DNA of 64,000 nt from NCBI GenBank assembly GCA_036245525.1, contig BTPG01000001.1, positions 223,133,409 through 223,197,408 on the forward strand, given 5' to 3'. This document shows, piece by piece, positions 34,601-46,364 of this stretch. The DNA is from Semisulcospira habei (Eukaryota; Mollusca; Gastropoda; Semisulcospiridae). Position 1 is the first letter of the stretch. The number at the start of each line of letters is the position of its first letter. The translations under genes and the position numbers were made by a program. The notes below the pieces were generated by a model. The model was not told the DNA's origin, ran no database searches, and worked only from the letters and a program-made list of their open reading frames with translations.

Positions 34601-37600
34601 CTCCCCGGCGTGAAGGGCTCGCCATACGGCCTGCATCTCCAGACAGTGGGTGTGCTCTTTTTCTTTTTTTTTTTTTCTTGGTGTGCGCCCAGTGTGAGGG
34701 CCAGGGGCCCGCCTGGAGGGGGAGAGGCTAAGGGAACTCCCAACGCTAGCCACGTAGGGCCGGTCCACCGACGAAGGTGCGGACGGAGCATCTGGGGCAC
34801 TGGGACCGCGGCCGTCAAGTCTCTGGAAGACGTGAGCCAATGGAGAAGATGCAGTTGAATTGGCCGGGAGTAGAGACGCCCTAGAGGGATAAGATCCGCT
34901 GCGGCGTTCATCAAACCCAGCAACTGAAGCCAGACTCTGGTGGGGCCTGCATCCTCCCGAGCTAACTGGTCGGCTAGATCAGCAATCCTCTTGATCCGGG
35001 GCACCGGAAGGCGTACCGTGTTGAGGTTGGTAGGGAGTTCCATACCCAGATGCACAACCCGGCGGGAGGGAGAGATCCGACTTGCCGTCGTCTACTAGGA
35101 AGCCCAGGTGTGCCAGGAGGTGCAAGAGAGCATCTCTGTCCGTGGCTAGCGCGGTCTCCGATTGGTTGCACAACGGAGGCCGTCCAGGTAGTTCGACGTG
35201 GACTGGAGGAGGACTGTCGGGCTAAGGCGACTAAGGCGTCCATCCGCCAAGTGAAGACCCAGGGGCGGAGGTTGAGTCCGAACGGCAATCCTACCGAAGG
35301 CGCTCGAGCGGTGCGCACTAGTGTCCTGAACAGAAAGTGGAACGCAAGGAGTCGGGGGCGCGACCGAGTCGCGCAAGCTAGGGCTGACGTCTCTCCTGGC
35401 CAGACTCAGTGAGTAGGGCGCTACGCCGGCGTACAGATCCTCCGGAAGGATCAGCGGGCTTGACGGGGAGAGACGGGAGAGGAAGGCCAGTCACGTTGGA
35501 CGGCACATGGCGGACTGCTGCAGGCCGGGCTCAGTGAGGCGGGCGCTGTGCCGGCAAACAGACCCTCCGGAAGGGTCAGCGGGCGTGGCAGCAGTGGCAG
35601 TCCTCTGATCAGCCATCAAGTGACCTGAAAGTGGAACGGAGGGAGTCGGGGCGCGACCGTGTCGTGCAAGCTAAGGCTGAAGCCTCTCTTGGCCAGACTC
35701 CGAGAGCAGGGCGCTATGCCGGCGTTCAGATCCTCCGGGGGGAGCGGCGACGATCCCGGCGAGGCGAATGATCCCTCCAGCGACGCTCGAGGGGCGAGCG
35801 TGAGTGTCTAGAACTGACGGTGGAACGGGATGAGTCGGGGGCGCGACCATGTCGCGCAGGTTGAGGCTGACGTCTCTCCTGGCCGGACTCAGTGAGAAGC
35901 GCTCTATGCCGGCGTTTAGATCCTCCGGAAGGATCAGTGGGCTTCTCGGGGAGAGAGAGAGGATGAAGGCCAGTCAACGTGGGACGGCTCATGGCGGACT
36001 GCTGCAGGCCGGGCTCAGTGAGGCGGGCGCTGTGCCGGCAAACAGACCCTCCGGAAGGGTCAGCGGGCGTGGCAGCAGTGGCGATCCTCTGGTCAGCGCA
36101 CAACGCCGGGTCCCGACGAGCAGACCGTTCCGAGGGCCGATGCGAGGAAGGGCGGTCGTTACCGAAGGGGCGGCGGAAGTGTCCACAGGAGCCGGACGAG
36201 AGATAGTAGACGGAGGTCACTCTCGCCGATAAAACTCCAGAGGTCCGACCAAACGTCTCCGGCCAAGTCGCACAGACATCCCGAGGAACGAACCGCCGAC
36301 CCGTAGAGACTGAGTCGCCGAACAGCAAGGGTCCACCCAAGGGGGCACGGTGAAGTTACGCTCGCAGGTCCGGCGGCAACGTACTGCAGGGGCGGAGCAG
36401 GGCATCTCGACGCATGAGGTCGCAGTTGGCCGAAGCCACCATCGCGTTGACCGAGGAATGGTAGGCGGCGCAATTGGCGGTCTCCGCGAGGACCAGCAGG
36501 TCTCCTAGGAGGGGAGAGATGGAAGAATGCCAGGATACCTCCACCCGACGAACCAAGGCTTGAGTGAGGAGCTCCATAACACCCGAGCAGGCTAAGGTGT
36601 TTCGGACCAAGGTCGCTGTCTTGTCCAGGCCCCGCAGCGGGGACCGCCGCAGCAGAGTCAGACCGCCGGCTAGGGACACTGCCGAAGGGTCCAGCGTAGG
36701 CAGAGGGATGGAGAAGGCCTGGGAGAGTCCAGCATACCCGTCCCGCCGAAAGATGTCTAAATCCGCGGGCCAGCGACGGTCGGAGAAGAAGACCGGCTCC
36801 TGGGACGTGGCCAGCTGTAGGTGCGACGAAAGACGTCTCGAAGACCCTTAAAGCCGGGCGGTTGGGGAAGCGACCTAAACTTCTTGACCTGCCTCTCCGC
36901 GTCAACGAAGGCGGCGACCTTCCTCTTCAGCTCCGGGGAAGCTGCCGCGTGCGAGGTCGAGCGATCCTCCTCGTCCAACAGAGCCGAGACCGAGACTTCG
37001 GGTAGCAGGCTGAGCGCATCGTCCTGCAGGGGGCGTCGAGAATCCCGCTGACGGTGCTCGCGAGGCGAGCGAGAGCGCGGGCGTCTGGAGGAGGAACGGT
37101 GAGGATCAGGGTCGCGGCTGCGTCGCGACGGACGGTGCTGACGTCTCTCCGGGCCCTACTCCGGAAGTAGGCCACTATGCCAGCAAGGCGATCCTCCGGA
37201 AGGATCAGCGGGCTTGGTGCGGGGAGAGTGGTGAGGACGGCTCGTCAACGACGGACGGCTCAAGGCCAACTGCTGCTGGTCACTCTCAGTGAGACGTGCG
37301 CTAAGCCGGCAAACAGACCCTCCGGAAGGGTCAGCGGGCGTGGCAGCAGTGGCGGTCCTGTGGTCAGACAAAACCGCGAACCCCGAAGAGGGGACCGTTC
37401 TGTGCGGGAGTGGCCGAGGAAACAGCCAGGGCGGCCAACGTGTCAAAGGGCGCTGAACGCTCGTAAGCCGGGCGGGCACGCTCTCGGCGGTAAAAGGACC
37501 AAGGTCCGCCCACATAACCTCAGGCCAGGCCGCACACCGCTTACACTCTGGTATCAGATTCAGTCCACCCAACCAATTTCAAATACAACGATTTTGAACT

Positions 37601-40600
37601 TCCAAAAACTACAGCAGCTCGCCTGAGCTTGCCCTTAGCACCACGTGAAAGTTCTGTGTTTACGTTCCGTGTGTGAGTGAATGCGCGTGACTCACGTGAG
37701 CGCGCTTGTTGGGCCCAGTTCGGGGCGGCGCTTTGAGCCGATTTTCAATTGGGATAAAGCGCCTATTTAATGTGCTTAATATTATTATTATTATTATTAT
37801 TACACCTGCGGTCCGAGGAACCACCGAACGCGGTAGGGAGACCGAGTGAGTGTCCGTCGGCCACCTAAAGTCATCGCACCGGGAGCACAACGACATTATC
37901 GAAGCGTAGGCGGGCTCCCGGTGAAAGCGTAATGGGGCACTCTCGGAGGGCTAACGGGGCTTTAAACGGGCTAACACACACGGAGCCCAAGGCCCACGTG
38001 CAAAACGGGCGCGACACGGCAACAGCCGACCGTGAGCTAATCAGGCACTACGCACTGAAACGAACCCCAAAGCAAAAGCAGGGAAGCACCCACAGGCAGC
38101 CGGCTCTCAGCCCGAGGGCCGGCCGAGGGAACTACCGCTACCTTACCTCTGCAACGAAGGGAAGGGGGGGGAAGGGCAGTCAAACCGCCGTCCACAGAAG
38201 CAGAAGAATCCCCGCAAGTGGCCCAACGAAGCAGGAAGAGAAGGCCAGGTAGAAGGCAGGGTAGAAGCGGGCGCAGAGCACACGAAGTCGGCAACAAGCG
38301 TCGGTAGGCAGAAGACCGGTCGAGGCAGCGAGAGCGCGGGCCAGACACGTCTTCTCTCCACGAGCGAAGTAGAAAGACTGAATGGTCTCGTGACCGGATC
38401 TGGTAAGGCAGGTATGGGGAGATAACTCTCGGCCCCTCTGGGGGGTTCCCCGAGGGCCTCTCGGGTTGTGTGGGCACACAACGGGCAAGTAGGCTAAAAT
38501 TGAGCCTAGAAGTAGATATTCCCATGTAGTCATGTCATCGGTAATGTTTTTGAGGAAATAAATTTCATTGAACACATCAAGCCTTTATGGTAAAAATACG
38601 CAAACATGAGAAATGTTATTTGAATAATACATATACCACTTATAAATGATATATTAAGAGTACTGTTTGTCTGGGTGGACAGCAGATTACAGGTAAATGA
38701 GCATGAAATAGTAATACTACAGGATTCTTAGTACTGAACCTTTCTAAAGCTCCTTTCGTTTTAAACTCCCTACTTACTGTCTGCACTACAGAGTCTAGCC
38801 TGGCAAAGCATTTTGATCTCAGATAGAAGATGAAATATACTGATGCTCAAAAGAAACGCGACATTTTTGGATTCATCAGAAACACATATTTCTGATGATT
38901 AAAAAAATTTCACATTTCTTTTGCTCATCAGTGTATAAAAGCTCTGCATTATAAATGCTCTTTAACCCTTATCATTCAGAATACACCAGTGTGTGAAATA
39001 AGTTTGACTAAAATAGTTCAAGGGTAGTGCCAGAATAGCTTGGCGCCTCTGGCACCACCCTTGAACTAAAGCCATTGGTCTATCCTAATCTGTAAGTACT
39101 ATAATGTAGCTTGCATATGGCAGTGTACAAATTTGAAGCTTTTAGCCTCAGTATGATATGAGTTAAATGCAGGTGTATGCCCACATGCCACTCGCACGCC
39201 TGAAGAACCCAAATGAACTTTACTATCTTCCCATGCAGATGCAGGAAATCATGGCAATTTCAAGCGTAAAAAGAAAACCCACCAATTCCACTCATTATGC
39301 TGATAACCATGTTGTTTAGTGTCTTGCCACTCTGCTCTGGATGCCGGAAAGACATGAATTCATCTCGCGTCAGCTCATTATCTTGTGGCTCTTCATCTGC
39401 GTCTGACCAGCGGAACTTGTAACGAATTAGCTCCTCCTTGGCTGTAAGTGTAAACAGTCACGTGAAAATGAAAATATATTGACGAGCAAAGGAAATGCAA
39501 TATCATTTGAATCATGGTAAAAACTTCAAGGTTTCCAATGACTCAAATGATATCGCTTTTTGTTTTAGATTGTAAGTATACAATACAGGTTAAGAGTACC
39601 CTGCAAATGTTTTTAGTCACAGTGGAGAATCTGGCACAATTTGTGAGTCTTATTCTCTGAACTATCGTGACTCATCCATCTCCCAAATTTAACTCGTTCA
39701 CATCAAATAATGACTTTTACAACTTTAGGAGAGGTCTATAAAGACAATGCGACAGCACAGACATTTTAGACCCACCCTGAAGTTGTAAAAATCATTATTT
39801 GGTGTGAACGAGTTAAATTTAACTCCATTGTGCTCGCAGACACCGGTGCCGTAAACAGTTTCAGCAGCTGAATGCACAAGGGGGCAAATTATAAATACAG
39901 GATGTAAAGGTGATTTATTCCACCAGTCATCAGATTTCCTGCCACTGATGACGGCATTACTTACAGAACCGTCATAATAGTAGAGTATACTCACAATCTG
40001 GGTCCAGCTGAATCTGGTCATAATCCACAACATGGCGCTCAGAAAGGTCATGATCATAACCCTTAGCCAGCAGGAAATGCACATAATATTCCTTCCAATG
40101 CACTCGACCTTAAACAGAGGAGTACGTATTAATCACAAAGGGCCAAGAGTACGATTGAGTGTCCAAATGATGTGACAAGCACCCTGCATTTTGAAAAGCA
40201 AAATAATTTTAATATTTCATATAAATCTGATGTACCTTTGCATACATAAACATTGACACTAAGTAAAATTTTTATGTTATTTGCAGTTTGGTTGTTATTG
40301 AACTTTGAAGTTTAAAGTTTGAACATAACATTTACAATGTCACACATTTAACAATTCACAACAAGCACAAGCTGTAAGCAATTTTTTGTATTTGTATGTT
40401 TCAACATTATGTTCCCCATCCAGATTAAATGGTATGTCTATAAATAAAGTGTGTTAGTGGAAAATGCAAACTTTGATGCCATAAAAACTGTTTGAACATA
40501 ACTTTACACCACAATTTCCAATTTCAAAAGCCATTAATTTTTCATTCTACTTGGAGAAATATTTGTAAAATGTTATGCTAAATGCACAGAAACAAGTCTC

Positions 40601-43600
40601 TAATTTAAGTGCAAAAGCCAATTGAAAAAATAATGTTTACATAGTTCTGAATACTGACAAAGTTGTTCAATACACCTTCACTGCAATGTTATTCTCATTT
40701 TTGATCTCACGCAATCAAATACAGCTTCTGTAAGCTAAAAAGGACTACACTAGATGACTTTTATCTGCTGTTAACTATTCCAATAGAAAATAAGCCAATT
40801 TTTACAAACTGGGCCAAGTTTTGGCACAACTTCAATTACATTCATAAGATTGAACATAACTTTACACCTTCACAAAAATTATTTTTGGTCTCACAAGGAC
40901 AAATAACAAACTCTTGGGAAAAAATAAGTATGCATACCAATCCCACTAACAAGCACAGCCATTATATCAAACCAGTGATGTTTACGCGATTTTCAAAAAG
41001 GGCTGTTGCAACTTTGCAAGTGTTTGTACATAACTTTACATCTTCTGACTTGCACACAGGAAAAATCTTAAGATTATTCCAGAAAAATCTCTAAAGAAGA
41101 CACTATCATCGAGCCTACTTTCACCTATAAGCAGCGTGCATACTGTTCTGATAAAATTTCATTTGTTAGTCCATCAAAATTACATAAACAGTAGCAAAAA
41201 GACAGAAAACAGGTTGCATGAACATAACTTTACACAGTCACATTCACACATTTGCCTTGTAACTTGACAAGTAGAATTATTTAGAAATTTGTTGATTGCC
41301 TGTAGTGTACAAAAGAAGAATGACGTTTGCACTAACATGATTTCATGACAAAAAATGAAATAGAAAGATAAAAAATAATGACATGGCGTGTTTGAACATA
41401 ACATGATGACACAGGACCATTTTTTTAAAGCACAAAAGTAAAGGTGCAGAGTTATAAAATGCAGATTTGAAAGCTGTTTGTGATGATAAATATTTTAAAG
41501 ATAGTGCATGCATAAAGGTTAATGCACAAATTTCAATGCACAACAGGAAATGTAATCATCGTTGCATGAACGTAACATAACACAACGTAGAGTTATGTTC
41601 ATGAGGAATAGCTGTGACATTGTCTTGTTTTGCAGTCACTAAAATTGTATAGGTCTTGAAATTGATATTTTATAGATTTATCTGGTTATCTTACCTACTT
41701 TATTGCAGGACGGCCAAAGAAATGAAATTGGTGTTTGTTTGTAACTTTACACAGTGCATGTGATGTACTGATGGTTTAAAGTTATGTACAAACAAAAAAC
41801 AAAGAAACATTTATCCTAGAATATATCACATGCTTTATTATTATAAAAAAGTAAACAGCATCTTTTCAGCTATTGGTAGTTTTTATATAAAGTGATTGTG
41901 ATTTTAGGTGATAAATTATGTTTGAACGTAACTTTACATCTCACAAAGTTGTGTCAAGTTATGTTAACGAGGAAAAATTAAAAAGAGTATCAAAATGTTT
42001 TGTGTACCAGCATGTGCATAACTATTTTTAAGTGTTGGCATTATCTGCTATATGATTTGCAACAAAATATACCCTTCAACAAAAATAATGTGCATAGTGG
42101 TTTGAACATAACATTTACAAGCCAGCACGTAGAAAAAAATACAATAAAATTATTTGAACAAAATTAGGTATTTTTGGGCCTACCAAGGTCTTGTCAAATA
42201 AGTATAGTCCTACTATAGTTTTATTGCAGAATAAGTGAAAAGAAAATAATATATCTATAAAGTTTGCTGGACTGCTTGAAGTTGAACATAGCAATTTACA
42301 CTCAAAATTTGCATGCATACTCAACTGTAACCCTCGTAAAGGGTTTCTTTCATCTATCACCCATGCATCTTCTTCAAAACCTTGATATAAATCACTACAC
42401 CAGTTGTCTTCAGCAAAAACAACAGATTAGTAGAGATAAATTAGTGCCTAAACTGTTTGAACATAACTCAACATTTACACCATTCTGAGTATTAATCTTT
42501 ATAAATGGATTAGTGGATGATTTGATTTTCCATGTAAAAACCACAAACCTTTCATTATAAAAACAAAGTACATACTCTACAAAATAACACATACGTTTTA
42601 ATAATTGACCATTTTTCAAAATGTGTTATAGTAGTATGATTTCTGCTGACAAAATGTACAACACGTGTTATGTTCAAGCAGGCTCTCATATGGTGAATTA
42701 TACAAAAGCAACACACTAGAAAATCATCAACTCATTTAGGCCAACATTGCAAACATCTTGTGACAGTGACATTGATTTTTTATAGTGCAGCATGCCTTTG
42801 AAAATCTGAGTTCCATGGAGTATGTGTAAAATGTGTCACGTTTTATTCTCAAGTTATAATTCGGATTTGGTCAAACAAACTGTAATATTTTGATAATGTC
42901 CCAAATTCTTCTGTGGTCACCCATAAATCATGTATCATGTATCACTGGAAACCTTATCCATTTCTCTACAACATGATGTATGCCTTAGTTTGATCTGACC
43001 ACTTCTGATAATTTTGTACCAGGTTTTGTGAGGGAGGGTGTAGATTTTACCACTAGACACCCAGTTGTACTCTTGACCAAAGACAATTACTGATGAAAAA
43101 ATACAGCTTAAATCTACCTGTCTGTGAAAATGATAACACTAGTGAATTTCAGTTCACCACCAAGTAATCTTAAATCCCATTCAAATGAAACACATGTATA
43201 TTATATGCAAAAAGTAAACAAAAAGATCATTCAAATCAAATACATTACACAATATATCACATTAAAACTTTTAAAAGAAAAGAAACAGAGAAGGTTCAAA
43301 GAAAAAAATAACTTACACCACCTGGAATGCTGGTACACAAAATTTCATACCATCATTTGAGGTGATATAAATTGGTGACAAACTTTCATGTTTTTAACCC
43401 TTTAAATGTCAGCAGTGCTTGTTGTCACGGCAATTCCAGCAGGAATCACCATGACAAAATGCATTACTGTCAGCTAGAATGAAGGCAAACTTGTGCTAAT
43501 GCTTTTATCCCATACTTCTGCAAGAATTTTTCATTTATAACACTGTTTGAAAAATTAGAATTTTCAGTCCACCTAATAAAAACTATCACACATTTCGTCA

Positions 43601-45901
43601 TAAATGCAACCATCTTCTTAATTATACCATTGCCATCAGGATCAAGATGTTTGAAAATTTCTTCATTTTCATCAGCTGCTGCAGCGAAGTGTTCCTCCAT
43701 CTTCGTCTCTACCCATGCCTCCATTTCTGGAATACTCAACCTCCCATCTCGATCAGAATCAACCCTGAAAATAATAAAATTTGAAATTAACCCCCTTGCG
43801 CAAACCACTCCCACTAGATAGTTGTGTTAGTAGTAGTAGTAGATTCATAACGGGTTAAATAAAATGCGTCATGATGATGATGATGTCTACAGATTTCAGT
43901 CTCAGAAAGAAACAAGATGAGGATTTCATCCCAAAGTCAACCGTATTGTTTGGAGCTCAGATGCATTTATCTGTTAGGAACATTAAGAGTTGTTCATATT
44001 TTTAGGCTATTATGCTGATCCATTTCCCTCCTCTCTAAGCCAACCTCTGATCAACACATGTCGGCACACACAAAGACGGACACATGGCACTTCCCGCCAT
44101 TAGCACGCTCTGTGGGCTCGTGTAGCGACAGGACTGATCCATCTACACTGGCACACATAAATAAAGACGGACACACGGCGATTCCCACCAATCGTAAGCT
44201 CTGTGGTCTGGCATAGCATAGCTATTCTGAAAAAGAATAATAGCATGAACACCGAAATGACATCACTTCAAGTAGTTCAAGCTTCACGTCATGGCATCAT
44301 TAGTCCCACGATGCCGTGTTCATAGTGACGACTTGATGTTATATGTGACTCATCGCAGTACTAACATTTGACGTATAAGAGAAGCAACTTTGCAATTTTC
44401 TTGCTAATTTTCACACCTAGGGCTTACAGGTCACAATCTGACCTAATCCTAACCCAGGGCTGGGACAAACAGAATGGGTTAAATGCAAACACTGTTTATG
44501 AACAGTCATGCTAATGAGAAGATATTTTTTTCGTAAAAGAAAAATTAAAGTTATGTTAGCTGTTTTATAAATGACTCCGAAAAAGTGGTGCAGAAAATTG
44601 TCTGATTTTCACACCTAAGGCATACCGGTCACAATTGACCTAATCATACCCGACAGCCGTGACAAACTGTAGGCTTATGTAAATACCGTAAATGCGATTA
44701 TTAATGAGAAGACTGGGGTTTTTTTTCATTAAAAAAGATTAAATTGTTTTAAGATTAACCCAGATAATTCATGAAATTAATAACAAAAACATGAAAATAT
44801 ATTTTTTCAAAAAATATTTAATTATCAGTATAAATAATCACTAAAATTGTTCTAGAGGTACAATGCTGCTTAATGAACTCATTCAATATGTCCCTTTTAT
44901 CTAGCTATATAGTATATATGCAAAATATCTCGTTAAGAAAAATTATGGACTCCAGTGTTGATCAACCAATTTTTGTAAAAACTAAAATGGCCATTTTCTC
45001 GTCAAGGAGCATCTAAATAAAAAAATCGAAAAAAAGGTCTCGAGATTATAATTTTAATATCCTAAAATTTCAAGCTTGTCCGTCCTCAAACGCGGTCTCT
45101 AGTTGCTGTCACTTACACACACACATATTATATATATATGGCGCTTTGGCGCCAAGAAGACGTTCTCTAGCAAGGTTTGCATAGCTACTAGTACTAGCTA
45201 GACGTGATGTCATTTTTATCTTGTTACTTCTTTGCCAAAATGTCTGCCCCGCATGCCAAAAAACGTCATGTGCATGCTCCGGAATGCGTTCCAACCAGAC
45301 TCATTTTAAAGTCTACCATATTTTCAATATGGTAGACAAAAAAGGACTCGGACCAAAGAAAATCAAATATCAAATCTCACACACAGCATGAATGGCCAAA
45401 TAGAATATTATTAGAAAATTCAGAGGTTCACAATCACACAGAAATATTTCCAAAAGAAAATCAAAACCTGACTTACTTGAAAAATATGTCCTTTAATTTC
45501 GATTCTGCTTCATCATAACGGTCATTCTCAAACTCTTCGTGGTCACCTAGAAACATCTCCTTGTGGAAATCTCTATTCATATGACCATCCTGCTCCATTT
45601 TAATGGCATCCATATGGTCGACAGGTCTCAATTTCTCTACCGGCAACTTTGGAATATTATCTGGAACTTTGACAAACTTTAAACCATCGTCTGGTTTCAA
45701 GTCTCCGTTGATAAAATTTCCGTCGCCATCGTCAACAGCACCTCCCCCCTCCTCTCTATCTTCTTGGTCTATTACAGGTTCACCATCATCTCTTTCAATT
45801 TTGTCGCCATTCCCCACACTCTGCACCTTTTTCAAAGGTAAGGAGTATCCGGTGTGCTGGGTAACAATGACTAGCACGAGAATTGCGGCTTTCAACTTCA
45901 T
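31452..45901 (-). CDS. SDF4: SDF4/Cab45 orthologue, EF-hand secretory-pathway protein (6 exons)
   Basis: Join on the - strand: 45901-45477, 43764-43628, 40108-39995, 39441-39283, 32341-32166, 31628-31452. All junctions are GT-AG and all phases agree, giving 395 codons and a TGA stop. The product has a hydrophobic N-terminal signal (about residues 1-20), an acidic region and six EF-hands (loops about 144-155, 183-194, 239-253 degenerate, 279-290, 324-335, 360-371). It ends NVHDEF, close to the HEEF end of vertebrate Cab45. The KMEQDGHMNRDFHKEMFLG block and the YLDP-to-VQAL block also match that family; human Cab45 is 362 residues. Cab45 is a Golgi calcium-binding protein that helps sort secretory cargo. 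The reticulocalbin/calumenin family is the nearest alternative, but the C-terminus favours Cab45. No lesion was seen. Confidence 0.9.
32166..32341 (-). CDS. SDF4: SDF4 exon 5 (EF-hands 4 and 5)
   Basis: Acceptor TTTTGAAG, donor GTCAGT. Loops DTNADLVISEEE and DLDHNGKVTKDE. The intron upstream of this exon (32342-39282) contains a complete DIRS element, whose left tip lies only about 110 bases before the acceptor. Confidence 0.9.
32450..32805. repeat. right inverted repeat and internal complementary region, DIRS copy 2
   Basis: 32450-32670 is the inverted repeat. 32715-32805 reads as the joined tips: CTTTTAGAGAAAAATG pairs with the 32450 tip, and TTTATTTCCTCAAAAAC pairs with the 38563 tip. Confidence 0.8.
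32984..33929 (-). pseudogene. DIRS copy 2 tyrosine recombinase
   Basis: The N-terminal part is in the 33372-33929 frame (TVRGYRSMMADTYRHLGRPD). The catalytic part is in 33025-33360 (SSWLRWVIRSAYQ, AHEVRA box at about 33090-33110, then a VAAVG block). The FYLRDLA box with its Tyr codon at 32996-32998 is present one frame over. The boxes are all there but not in one frame. Confidence 0.75.
34420..34850 (-). pseudogene. DIRS copy 2 RNase H to recombinase connection
   Basis: The - strand frame 34166-34840 shows VWRALHAGEYLLRHQELLVL and a CLNGLADSRSRRDQLLHTEW block, parallel to copy 1 near 20400-20620. A TTTTTCTTTTT run at 34660-34680 interrupts the region near the expected RNase H start. Confidence 0.55.
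34974..35380 (-). pseudogene. DIRS copy 2 reverse transcriptase, 5' part missing
   Basis: LPFGLNLRPWVFTW is readable near 35270. The catalytic box reads YLDG (35179-35190) instead of YLDD, so one catalytic Asp is gone. The upstream fingers region with the RWRPVIDLS block seen in copy 1 is absent; gag-like repeat DNA occupies its place. Confidence 0.7.
35380..37640 (-). pseudogene. DIRS copy 2 gag-like region with triplicated segment
   Basis: Arg/Ser/Pro-rich frames. A SRQ-like basic block (RQVKKFRSLPQPPGF) lies at about 36850-36890 and a LDKTATLVRNTLACSG block near 36600, as in copy 1. A segment of about 200 bp ending in AGACCCTCCGGAAGGGTCAG is present three times, near 35400-35620, 35870-36100 and 37140-37370. 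Confidence 0.6.
38350..38563. repeat. left (5') inverted repeat, DIRS copy 2
   Basis: Reverse complement of 32450-32670, including the GCCCCTCTGGGGGGTTCC block and the TCATGTCATCGGTAATG tip. Confidence 0.8.
38838..38934. repeat. short hairpin element, CTGATGAGCAAAAG family
   Basis: TACTGATGCTCAAAAGAAA pairs with TTTCTTTTGCTCATCAGTG. The loop side contains an inner TTCATCAGAAA/TTTCTGATGA pair. Confidence 0.65.
38961..39176. mobile_element. piggyBac-like hairpin MITE, second subfamily (inverted)
   Basis: Reverse orientation of the copy at 27713: TTTAACCCTTATCATTC at the left, ATATGAGTTAAA at the right. Half of the central stem is deleted, leaving CTTGGCGCCTCTGGCACC. Confidence 0.65.
39283..39441 (-). 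CDS. SDF4: SDF4 exon 4 (EF-hand 3, degenerate)
   Basis: Acceptor CACTTACAG, donor GTGGGT. The loop around DADEEPQDNELTRDE is longer than 12 residues and probably does not bind calcium normally. FMSFRHPEQS matches the FLSFLHPEHS-type block of the family. Confidence 0.9.
39476..39572. repeat. short hairpin element, CTGATGAGCAAAAG family (diverged)
   Basis: GACGAGCAAAGGAAATGC at the left and a degenerate complement at the right. The middle TCATTTGAATCAT pairs with ATGACTCAAATGA. Confidence 0.5.
39995..40108 (-). CDS. SDF4: SDF4 exon 3 (rest of EF-hand 2)
   Basis: Acceptor GTTTAAG, donor GTGAGT. Encodes RVHWKEYYVHFLLAKGYD and continues to a QIQLDPD end. Confidence 0.9.
40319..42480. repeat. decayed tandem satellite, period about 176 bp, in an SDF4 intron
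   Basis: The motif TTGAACATAACTTTACAC and close variants recur near 40319, 40492, 40668 (degraded), 40850, 41023, 41218, 41392, 41567, 41738, 41925, 42098, 42280 and 42455. Intervals are 169-195 bases. Text between the motifs is largely diverged, though some neighbours still share a TTTGRTCTCAC block. It looks like an old tandem array whose short motif stayed conserved. Confidence 0.75.
42481..43627. other. intron sequence
   Basis: AT-rich. An inverted TGTTATGTTCAAGC motif near 42667 may be a stray satellite relic. Nothing else was recognised. Confidence 0.4.
43628..43764 (-). CDS. SDF4: SDF4 exon 2 (EF-hand 1, start of EF-hand 2)
   Basis: Acceptor TATTTTCAG, donor GTATAA. Canonical loop DSDRDGRLSIPE, and the first half of loop DPDGNG, split across the next junction. 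Confidence 0.9.
44395..44760. repeat. two-copy direct repeat of about 210 bp in SDF4 intron 1
   Basis: Blocks TTTTCACACCTA, GGTCACAAT, GACCTAATC and TAATGAGAAGA occur in the same order and spacing at 44410-44530 and 44610-44720. A similar two-copy repeat (AAGACGGACACA, CTCTGTGG) lies at 44060-44210. Confidence 0.55.
45477..45901 (-). CDS. SDF4: SDF4 exon 1
   Basis: ATG at 45901. Encodes the signal peptide MKLKAAILVLVIVTQ, a Glu/Asp/Gly-rich linker and the family-specific DGHMNRDFHKEMFLG block. Donor GTAAGT. The linker is longer than in vertebrate Cab45. Confidence 0.9.
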
Positions 45902-46324
45902 CTTGCAAGTTGTAAATTACAGAATGTAAAACTGGCACAGTAACTAAGATGATATCACATCGAAGAACACTGAAACTTCACGTCCAAAACTTCTGCAACA
46001 ATCTAATCAACAATTCCAGCAGGAACAGCTAATAACATATTTACTAGCCGGTGCATACCAGACAGTAAACCAAACTGTTTCAGACTCTGCTCAACACTGA
46101 TGGATTACGATATGTCTGCAATGTTGATAGCAAAACAAACTGGTCAAGTCCAAACATTTCTCATCTACGACGCCATTTTGCGCAGTCGTACTTTCACTCT
46201 CAGACACCAAAGAGTTCCACGTCGCCGGTCGGGTTGTATGAAAAACTGAAGCAGTCATACCTGCTTATTTATCAACAATTGATGTATCTGTGGGTGTATG
46301 TGTGCATGTGCGGGCGTGTGCCCC

Positions 46325-46364
<40 letters not shown>

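Larger units (their letters stand above)
32450..38563 (-). mobile_element. DIRS-type tyrosine-recombinase retrotransposon, copy 2
   Basis: A 6.1-kb unit in an intron of the SDF4 gene, in the same transcriptional orientation. Inverted repeats: 32500-32670 matches the reverse complement of 38370-38540. The internal complementary region at 32715-32805 joins the two tips. Order on the - strand: gag-like, partial reverse transcriptase, RNase H region, recombinase. It is a different subfamily from copy 1 (GATGACATGACTACATGGG tips versus GATGGCATTAC). It is defective: see the reverse transcriptase entry. Confidence 0.85.
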
